A stretch of 64,000 nt of DNA, from the NCBI RefSeq assembly GCF_003046475.1, contig NZ_PZZZ01000008.1, positions 1 through 64,000 of the forward strand. Reading direction: 5' to 3'. The notes beneath the pieces were generated by a model. That model saw only the letters and a program-made list of their open reading frames with translations. It was not told where the DNA came from and did no database searches. The position numbers were made by a program, and so were the translations under genes. The DNA comes from Mycoplana dimorpha. GTDB taxonomy: Bacteria > Pseudomonadota > Alphaproteobacteria > Rhizobiales > Rhizobiaceae. Positions 8,056 to 14,491 of this stretch are shown piece after piece. Within the stretch, counting starts at the first letter, position 1. Each line of letters opens with the position of its first letter.

Positions 8056-8436
8056 TTGAAGAACGCCAGAAACACCGACCATTCCGATCGCCGGACTGCC
8101 GCCGCGGCGGCAAGAACTGCTCTCTTGAACGCTTACCGCAACGCGAAAATCGCCGGCGAGGCAGACAGATTGGCGAGGCAAGCGGAACGGATGGCTGTAG
8201 CTGCTGCCAGGGAAGAGCGGCGCGTGGAACGCGAACGGGTGAAGCGTAGCGAAGCTGACCGCCGAGCGACCGAGGCCGCGGAGCAGCTGACAGCCGCCGA
8301 TGCTGCAGTGCGGGCAGATACCGAAGCGCGCGAGACAGCGGAAAGGAACCGCATAGCACTGGTGCTCGAAGACGAGGCCGCTCGAAAGGCGGAGCGCGAT
8401 CGGCGTTATGCGAACCGTAAGGCCAGACGAGCCTAG
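8056..8436 (+). CDS. DUF6481-like charged helical protein
   Basis: 126 aa starting at a TTG. No ATG is available in frame and GAAGAAG lies just upstream. The sequence DRRTAAAAARTALLNAYRNA, followed by a long stretch of A, E and R (EADRLARQAERMAVAAAREER and onwards), matches the DUF6481 type: about 120 residues, a single long charged helix or coiled coil with very high Ala/Glu/Arg. Function unknown. It follows the 76-aa protein with a 27-nt gap. An upstream ATT at 8029 would be the only other start in frame. Confidence 0.6.
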   Translation: MKNARNTDHSDRRTAAAAARTALLNAYRNAKIAGEADRLARQAERMAVAAAREERRVERERVKRSEADRRATEAAEQLTAADAAVRADTEARETAERNRIALVLEDEAARKAERDRRYANRKARRA

Positions 8437-8612
8437 CGCCCCGCTTTCGGGCATGGGTGGCGAACTCATGGCCTTGTTCACCTGGCCTTGGAGCGGGCCA
8501 TCAGATCTGCGACGACGTGGCCTGATGCGCAGACGCGGTCTCTAGCGCTCTTGTTTCAGCCCGAAGCCAAAAGCGCGGCGTATTCCCTCGTCACACCGAA
8601 AAGGAACCTGTC

Positions 8613-8888
8613 ATGGCAGAGCATACCGGTGAACTACAAGCGATCAACACAGCGTGGCAGATTGCGATTCAGGAAATACTGCGAATGGTCATCCGCGACA
8701 TGTATCACGGGGAGGGAGAAGCCGCCTTTTTGGCCAACATCAAACGCATCGAAGAGGCTGCGGTGGACAGCATTCACACCGATCTGCGTCTGCGCGGGAC
8801 AGATGAATGGACGGAAGTGCTTGTCAAAGAAAAAGCGAGTAATTTCGTTACCACACTGCTGACATCCTTCACCTATGATCGCACTTGA
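8613..8888 (+). CDS. hypothetical protein, 91 aa
   Basis: Starts MAEHTGELQAINTAWQIAIQE with AAGGAA 6-7 nt before the ATG. It continues LRMVIRDMYHGEGEAAFLAN, IKRIEEAAVDSIHTDLRLR, then WTEVLVKEKASNFVTTLLTS. It looks like a compact all-helical acidic protein. I do not recognise a family and see no catalytic signature. No coupled neighbours; the next 300 nt contain nothing I can call. Confidence 0.55.
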   Translation: MAEHTGELQAINTAWQIAIQEILRMVIRDMYHGEGEAAFLANIKRIEEAAVDSIHTDLRLRGTDEWTEVLVKEKASNFVTTLLTSFTYDRT

Positions 8889-9193
8889 CAACGATTATTC
8901 GACGATGTCTCACCTGTTGTTCCTTCCATCCCAATTGCGGCTTGCCAGGCGCAAACGGCTGCCTTCATTGAAGAGCATGGGCTGACCAAAGTTGCCTTTC
9001 GGCAAGCGCGTCAAGGTCAAAGCTCCGTCATACCATCGTCGGCTGCGGGTCGAACGCCCAATCGCACCGTCTTCTATCGGTTGCTTGCTAGTGCACGAAG
9101 TTGCGTTCAATGTGATTTCTTCAGCAGCCAATTATCAGGGCGCTGCTGCTTCAGGGTCTTCACACCCTAGCCCCATGGCGAAAGGAGGACACG
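8889..9193. other. intergenic, no gene recognised
   Basis: Small ORFs on both strands lack ribosome-binding sites and protein-like composition. The right end carries a strong AAAGGAGG for the next gene. Confidence 0.4.
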
Positions 9194-9376
9194 ATGTCCT
9201 CCAATGTTCAACATGTTGATTTTCGAACAAGTGACATCCGTATCATTCGAGAAATGCTTGCGAAGGCGGGATACGTCACAGCCAGGCTGATGCCTTTGAC
9301 AGGCCCTCTCCACCAGGCGTCAAAGTCCGTGCTTCGCCGCTTCATGACCGGAACCATGAAGGACTCGACCAAGTGA
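9194..9376 (+). CDS. small hypothetical protein, 60 aa
   Basis: AAAGGAGG precedes the ATG by 6 nt, among the best ribosome-binding sites in the accessory region. The product (SDIRIIREMLAKAGYVTARL, then SKSVLRRFMTGTMKDSTK) recalls the two-helix layout of the 68-aa protein at 2537-2743, but it stops short of the usual last helix, so it may be truncated. Its TGA overlaps the GTG start of the next ORF by 4 bp, a sign of translational coupling. Confidence 0.55.
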   Translation: MSSNVQHVDFRTSDIRIIREMLAKAGYVTARLMPLTGPLHQASKSVLRRFMTGTMKDSTK

Positions 9377-9648
9377 TCGGCGGGGTGGACGCTTCCCCGT
9401 TTGCGCTTCGCCTCGCCCAGGACGGTACCTGGACTGTCTTCGACACTCGTTCCGGCGTCACCGCGGCACCTGGCTTTCTTCCGGTGATAGGACTTTCAGA
9501 GACGGATGCCAAAGGGGTGGCCGCGATCCTCAACCGGAACATCGTTGACCCCGCATCCCTTTGCACCGGTACGCGATACAGGGTCTCCCTGGAAGGCGCT
9601 AAGCCACCGCATCCAGCTTCTTTGCCTCGTGCGGCTCGCCCCGGATAG
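9373..9648 (+). CDS. small hypothetical protein coupled to the 60-aa gene
   Basis: 91 aa from GTG 9373, overlapping the previous stop as GTGA. The N-terminal 60 residues (DASPFALRLAQDGTWTVFDT, then a GLSETDAKGVAAILNRN helix) match the pattern of the protein at 10010-10204 (WTVYDVFTGDPA ... LTLAEATTYCAVLNAKDLNRR), so the two look paralogous. The last 30 residues are proline- and arginine-rich and may be read-through into decayed DNA. The fold is probably a short beta hairpin plus helix. Function unknown. Confidence 0.5.
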   Translation: MIGGVDASPFALRLAQDGTWTVFDTRSGVTAAPGFLPVIGLSETDAKGVAAILNRNIVDPASLCTGTRYRVSLEGAKPPHPASLPRAARPG

Positions 9649-9670
9649 CAGCGCGGTGGAAGCGCATCCA

Positions 9671-9714
9671 CGTATTCGCTGATCGTCTCGGCAAAGATAA
9701 ACGACATCGACCCC
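9671..9714 (+). pseudogene. short IS66 transposase remnant
   Basis: One frame reads YSLIVSAKINDIDP, the same signature as the IS66 fragment at 6978-7118 (VIMSAKLNDIDPQAW). Nothing before or after extends it. Between here and 9997 I find no recognisable gene. Confidence 0.35.
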
Positions 9715-10009
9715 AGCCGAAATCATAGTTTCCACGTTATTGGCCGAATGCTTACACCAATACGAATGCCATCGGTATCGCTGATGAGCGGTGGGAACGC
9801 TTCCGCACTCGCGAATGCCGCAATCGCAGTCTGACTTTAAGCACGGATGTCCTAGCAATGGGTGGAATAGCGATTGGTGAGGAAGGTCGGTGCGTTTTTC
9901 ACACCGCCTTCTTTGTTGCGCGCGTGGCATTGTTGGCGTCTTGCAACGCTGCTAGACTTCGTTAGATCGATGCCGAGGACACCCGTCGCCATCCTTCATG
10001 GAGATGGCT

Positions 10010-10204
10010 ATGGCGGCCCATACGATGAGATATGCGGTTCGTTGCGAGGCAGGTCAGTCATGGACGGTCTATGACGTTTTCACAGGCGACCCGGCGAAAC
10101 CTTCAAGCTGGAATTTGGTGAACCTCACGCTTGCCGAGGCGACCACGTACTGCGCCGTCCTAAACGCTAAAGACCTGAACCGCAGGAATATGCTGGACAT
10201 CTAG
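10010..10204 (+). CDS. small hypothetical protein, 64 aa
   Basis: I use the third of three in-frame ATGs (9998, 10004, 10010), because GGAG lies 6 nt before it. The product AAHTMRYAVRCEAGQSWTVY continues into a DVFTGDPA turn and a LTLAEATTYCAVLNAK helix, resembling the first part of the protein at 9373-9648. A tryptophan in a W-T-V-[FY]-D motif is shared. No family name is known to me. The two copies lie 0.4 kb apart with an IS66 scrap between them. Confidence 0.5.
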   Translation: MAAHTMRYAVRCEAGQSWTVYDVFTGDPAKPSSWNLVNLTLAEATTYCAVLNAKDLNRRNMLDI

Positions 10205-10216
10205 GTGGCGGTGGTA

Positions 10217-10318
10217 TCACCAGTGCATGTTACCCAACACCACAAAAATCATAAAGCATAAAACCCCGATTAGGGTCAGGATGGACAACCACCACGTAAT
10301 GGTGAGAGCGTTTTTCAT
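10217..10318 (-). CDS. 33-aa membrane peptide (possible)
   Basis: The ORF encodes MKNALTITWWLSILTLIGVL followed by CFMIFVVLGNMHW, essentially one transmembrane segment with a basic N-terminus. A run of five G residues sits directly before the ATG, too close to be an ideal ribosome-binding site. It converges on the 64-aa gene with a 12-nt gap. The hydrophobic stretch is too well formed to dismiss. Confidence 0.4.
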   Translation of the reverse strand: MKNALTITWWLSILTLIGVLCFMIFVVLGNMHW

Positions 10319-10514
10319 CCCCCAACATGCGCGTGTATGGGTTGTAAGTCGAGCGGATTCGGTGGCGCGCCGTTTCTGAGCGCCGCCGATATTGCCAATC
10401 GTCGCAACGCCATCGGATTGTGGCCAAGCCTCGCGGGCCAGAACGAGGGATTCGAGTTCCTCGACCGGGGAAGAACCCAAGCATGCTGGTTGGTGGCCTC
10501 GGGGAGGCAGGCGA

Positions 10515-10930
10515 TCACCCCCCATAAACCTTAGTGAGTTCGCTCCAGCGGTTTTGGGTTGCTGTGCTTGGGGCGGTAGCGGCGGGTTGCGGTGCGGAGC
10601 CATTTCGGCTGCGCAGCACCGCATCACGTCGCGGGTTGATGGTCAGAGCGAATTCGGCAGGTGTCAGCCAGCCGAGGCACGGTCGGTGATCGTTGTAATC
10701 GCTGCGCCAGTTTGAAAGCGCTGAGCGTGCATGGGTCAGTGACGAGAAGAGCGTTTCGTTCAAGAGTTCCGCAGCCGCCCATTGAAGCTTTCGATGAACG
10801 CGTTCTGGATCGGTTTGCCAGGCGCGATGTAGTGCCAATCGAACCGTGGTCCGGTCCGTCCATTGCAAGATCGCGTTGCTGGTGAACTCGCTGCCGTTGT
10901 CGCTGACAATCATCTTCGGCTTGGCCCTCT
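10515..10930 (-). pseudogene. IS3-family transposase OrfB, C-terminal fragment
   Basis: Pieces of the integrase core are spread over frames: [19 protein letters not shown] (the second catalytic Asp region), then in another frame [20 protein letters not shown] with its catalytic Glu, then [20 protein letters not shown] and DYNDHRP..GWLTPAEFAL. At least two frameshifts separate them. Upstream, near 11030, a short frame (VADLQSLRDALEEMEVAKR) may be leftover accessory sequence. It matches the family of the N-terminal fragment at 2946-3205 but lies in the opposite orientation. Confidence 0.75.
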
Positions 10931-11133
10931 AGCCCTCCACGAATCCTTCGAAAGCCGTGTCCCGGCGGACGGGCGGCGCGACAGCAACTTCGCGTCAGCC
11001 TAGAGCTCGCCCATTGCACGCTTGGCGACCTCCATTTCCTCCAACGCGTCGCGCAGTGACTGCAGATCCGCGACCTTGATCTTAGCGACGAAAAGCGGCG
11101 GGTTATGTTATGCAGAGCGCGCGCGGAGCGAGT

Positions 11134-11420
11134 TTAGTTCCTGGTCATCTCACGGCCGATGATGATCTGCTGGATCTGCGAGGTGCCTTCGTAAAGCCTG
11201 AAGAGACGTACGTCGGGATAGAGATGCTCGACGGAATATTCCTCATGTAACCGGCGCCGCCATGAACTTGGGCAGCATGCTCCGCTACCCGTCCGATCAT
11301 TTCCGAACAGAACAATTTACATGCGGCCGCCTCCCGGATTATCGGTGTGCCTTGATCGAACATCCGGGCTGCTTCCAACACCATCGATCGGCCCGCGAAT
11401 GGCCGATATCGCGCGTTGCA
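11134..11420 (-). pseudogene. acyl-CoA dehydrogenase, C-terminal fragment
   Basis: The frame reads MVLEAARMFDQGTPIIREAA, CKLFCSEMIGRVAEHAAQVH, then GGAGYM. After a frameshift it continues as EYSVEHLYPDVRLFRLYEGT and SQIQQIIIGREMTRN with a stop at 11134. This is the C-terminal four-helix domain of an acyl-CoA dehydrogenase, with the FAD/tetramer motif QVHGGAGY and the YEGTSQIQ end. The N-terminal two-thirds is missing. Confidence 0.75.
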
Positions 11421-11831
11421 GACGGACATGCCGCTGTCTGGTGCAGGCGGAAGACCTTGCTAAGCGGACATCAATCAATCGGCCTTCATTCCGCAGCCTC
11501 GGCCTTTGCCCGAGGCGACCAATGAGCTTTCATATCTAGCCGACTAGGCAGATCCTGCTGCCAGCCAGAAGAACTGGTACGAAGCCTTTCGAGGGTCTCT
11601 AGGCTTCCGCAGTGCTGTGAGCCCTAGCTTTCTCAATCGCTTCCTCCAAGCGAGCGCGCGAGGTCGCCGCCAGCCGTTCGACGCCGATCACTCTGGCTAT
11701 CGACAACGCCGGATCGGACTCGTCGAGAAGTCCCCGGTTCGCGATTACGATCGCTGCCAGTTCTGAAAGAGGTGTATCGGAGATGGATCGACGCACTTCT
11801 CCTTCGCCGGCGCGATATGGATGAACTTCAG

Positions 11832-14405
11832 CTACTGTCCCCTTCTTCCAGAGGAGCCGCTCGACTCTTCGGTTCTGTCAAGTTCTTTCAGGTGAAGGGA
11901 AATGCGTTCGCGAATTCGCGATCCTGTTCGAAGCCACCCGTGAGCACGGGCAATTCGCTGTGCGAGCACATCTTCCCGCATTGGTGCCTCAGCTTCGATG
12001 ACCGCCTCGATCATTGCCTTGAGGGTAGGACGATAGGATAACTCGAAGAAGCTGTCCGGATCGACCTTAAATGTGCTGAGGTCGGCCATACGGTACGCAG
12101 ATCCGTCGGCCCGAAGAGCGACTTCGCTCTCCATAGACATCACAGGATCAACCGCAGCCGCACCCGTCAAGTGATCACCGGCTTCGATCGGCACCTCTTC
12201 CTCCACAAGGGCCGGCTGCTCGTCCTCATGAACGAAAGATTCCACATCGATTACGATAGACTCCTGATCGACAGCTTCGTCCATGACAGCTTCCGGCGCA
12301 GACCGGCTTTCTTCTAACAGAACGGATAGCGACTGATGCATTCGCTCGGCCGCACCTTGGCGGTCGAACCACCAGTCGGTTGACCAGACACGAACGATGT
12401 TCCAGCCCAGTCCGCGCAGGACCTGCTCCCGCACCTTGTCACGGTCCCGAGCCGTCGCCGAGCTGTGGTATGTCGCGCCATCGCATTCGACGCCAGCGAG
12501 ATAGGCGCCAGCCTTGTCCGGATGCTTGATCCCGATGTCGATGCGGAAGCCCGAAATGCCGACCTGCGGCACGACGTGCCACCCGCGCTTGGACAGATCT
12601 TCCGCAACGGCCTCTTCGAAAGGCGACTCAAGTCCGCCTACCGATCCCTGATCCTGTGCGGGAAGAGCGATCGCTCCCCGCTCAGCAAAGTCGAGGAAGG
12701 CCTTGAGGTGGTGTACTCCGACCGCCTTTGTCCCGCCGACGTCGATCTGGTCTGCACGAAAGCCGGAGAACACCAGCAGTTCCTGGCGTGCGCGGGTCAC
12801 GGCAACGTTCAAGCGTCTCTCACCGCCATCGCGGTTGAGGGCGCCGAAATCCATTGTCCGCTTGCCGGCAGCGTCTTCAGTGAAGGTGATCGAAAACAAG
12901 ATAGTGTCACGTTCGTCGCCTTGGACATTTTCGAGGTTCTTCACGATCGTCGGCTCGATCCGGTCGTCGGCAAAGAACCATTCGAGTTCGGGGATGTCGC
13001 GCCTGGCTTCGTCGAGGAAGTCCTGGATAAGCGACTGCTGCAGGGCGTTGAAGGTGATGACTCCGATGGTCGGGCGATCGCCCTCAGGCAGCTTCAACCA
13101 GGACCGCATCCGCTTCACGGCTTCGTCGGCCACCGCTCGCGCTTCGACCTTGTTCGTCCGGCTCTTACCACGATCATAGACGCCGCTCAGCACAGGGCGG
13201 AGGCTTACTGCCCGATCCTCAACCTGCGGAGACGGGAAGGTGATCAGTCTGTTCTGGTAATAGTAGTGGTTGGAGAAAGCGACGAGGGATTCATTGCGGC
13301 TGCGGTAGTGCCAGCGCAAGTCGCGTACCGGGATGCCGGCCGTCTTCGCTTCGTCGAGGATGCTTTCGAGATCGCGCTCGTGCTCCTCGACCTCCTCATC
13401 GTCCTCGTTGCGTCCGAAGAAGTTCGTCGGCGGCAACTGCTTGGGATCGCCGACGATGATTGTCTGCCGCCCGCGCGCGATCGCGCCGACGGCGTCCCAA
13501 GTCGTGATCTGCGAAGCTTCGTCGAAGATCACGACATCGAAGAGAGCCTGATCGGGTGGAAGGTATTGCGCGATCGACAGCGGCGACATGAGCATGCAGG
13601 GCGCGAGCTTCGAGAGGCTGCTGGGCATCCCGCCGATCATCTCCCGGATTGAGCGGCTCGGCCGCTGTAGCTCCATCTGGTGCCGGAGCAAGCCGAGCTC
13701 GGACTGGCGCGGCACGCCTTGGATGGGCGGCAGACCGTGCGCAAGAACCGACGCGACCTTGCCAGCAGCGGCTTTCCTGACAAGGTCGTCGACCTGCCGG
13801 AAATCTTCGATCGCGTGTTCGTGCTGGAACCGACGGAATTCTCTGAGGACAGGATCGGCGTCGATCGCCAGCGGCAGCCACCATCTCGCATATCCGAGAT
13901 GGAAAGCCGCCTCGGTGTCCGGGCCCGCCACGGCCCCGCTTTCGATGTCTTCGACCAGCCCGACGAGACCCTTCGCGATCGCCTCCTGCCGGACACGGCA
14001 CCACGCAACCCAGTCGCGCAGCATCTGGCGTGCCCCTGACAGTTCTGCCAGTCGCCGAGGAAGGGTGGAAAAGAGTTCCTGCGGGTACAGTGTGGCCACG
14101 TCTGTTCCGGCCACGGACGAAAAGTCCTGCTTCGTCTGCACGAACTGCGCAAAGGCATCGATAAAGTCTCGCGCGGCAATACGGACGGAGGCGTCCGGAG
14201 ATGCGGATATCAGAGCCGGCGCAATCGCCTGTACGATCACCCTCACCTCTTCCATCACCTTGCCTAGCCTGGAGAGACTGTCCCTGACCCGCTGAGCGCC
14301 CGAAAGGCGCCGCTCGACCAAGCCGAGGTCAGTCTTAAGTCCGTCGAAGCCCGCCCTCTTACCTGCCAGCGCGTTACCTTGAATAGCAGCCGACTGCTGT
14401 CTCAT
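11832..14405 (-). CDS. middle part of the split gene: SF1 helicase and Vsr-like nuclease
   Basis: This is the second frame of the split gene; true coding continues upstream to about 14530. Superfamily 1 motifs are in order: DVVIFDEASQI (Walker B), VGDPKQLPPTNFF (motif III), WHYRSRNESLVAFSN (IV), NLENVQGDERDTILF (V) and NVAVTRARQELLVFSG (VI). A Vsr/MTES_1575-type PD-(D/E)xK nuclease follows: SPFEEAVAEDLSKRGWHVV, then GFRIDIGIKHPD, VECDGATYH and LGWNIVRVWSTDWW. The catalytic D and E-x-D are present. DUF3320 sequence (LAQRIARAHGWLRTGSRIRE) closes it before the frameshift. The first ATG (14405) is not the natural start. Confidence 0.7.
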   Translation of the reverse strand: MRQQSAAIQGNALAGKRAGFDGLKTDLGLVERRLSGAQRVRDSLSRLGKVMEEVRVIVQAIAPALISASPDASVRIAARDFIDAFAQFVQTKQDFSSVAGTDVATLYPQELFSTLPRRLAELSGARQMLRDWVAWCRVRQEAIAKGLVGLVEDIESGAVAGPDTEAAFHLGYARWWLPLAIDADPVLREFRRFQHEHAIEDFRQVDDLVRKAAAGKVASVLAHGLPPIQGVPRQSELGLLRHQMELQRPSRSIREMIGGMPSSLSKLAPCMLMSPLSIAQYLPPDQALFDVVIFDEASQITTWDAVGAIARGRQTIIVGDPKQLPPTNFFGRNEDDEEVEEHERDLESILDEAKTAGIPVRDLRWHYRSRNESLVAFSNHYYYQNRLITFPSPQVEDRAVSLRPVLSGVYDRGKSRTNKVEARAVADEAVKRMRSWLKLPEGDRPTIGVITFNALQQSLIQDFLDEARRDIPELEWFFADDRIEPTIVKNLENVQGDERDTILFSITFTEDAAGKRTMDFGALNRDGGERRLNVAVTRARQELLVFSGFRADQIDVGGTKAVGVHHLKAFLDFAERGAIALPAQDQGSVGGLESPFEEAVAEDLSKRGWHVVPQVGISGFRIDIGIKHPDKAGAYLAGVECDGATYHSSATARDRDKVREQVLRGLGWNIVRVWSTDWWFDRQGAAERMHQSLSVLLEESRSAPEAVMDEAVDQESIVIDVESFVHEDEQPALVEEEVPIEAGDHLTGAAAVDPVMSMESEVALRADGSAYRMADLSTFKVDPDSFFELSYRPTLKAMIEAVIEAEAPMREDVLAQRIARAHGWLRTGSRIRERISLHLKELDRTEESSGSSGRRGQ

Positions 14406-14491
14406 CCGTTTCAGGATTGCGAAGTCACGCTCGGGATCGGGAGTCCCTGCCTCTGCATATGACTGCAGAAGCTTCTTAACGCGACGCTTTC

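Noticed and set aside
12465-13652. 395-codon plus-strand ORF inside the helicase gene
   Set aside because: Antisense to clear helicase and nuclease motifs; typical of high-GC DNA.
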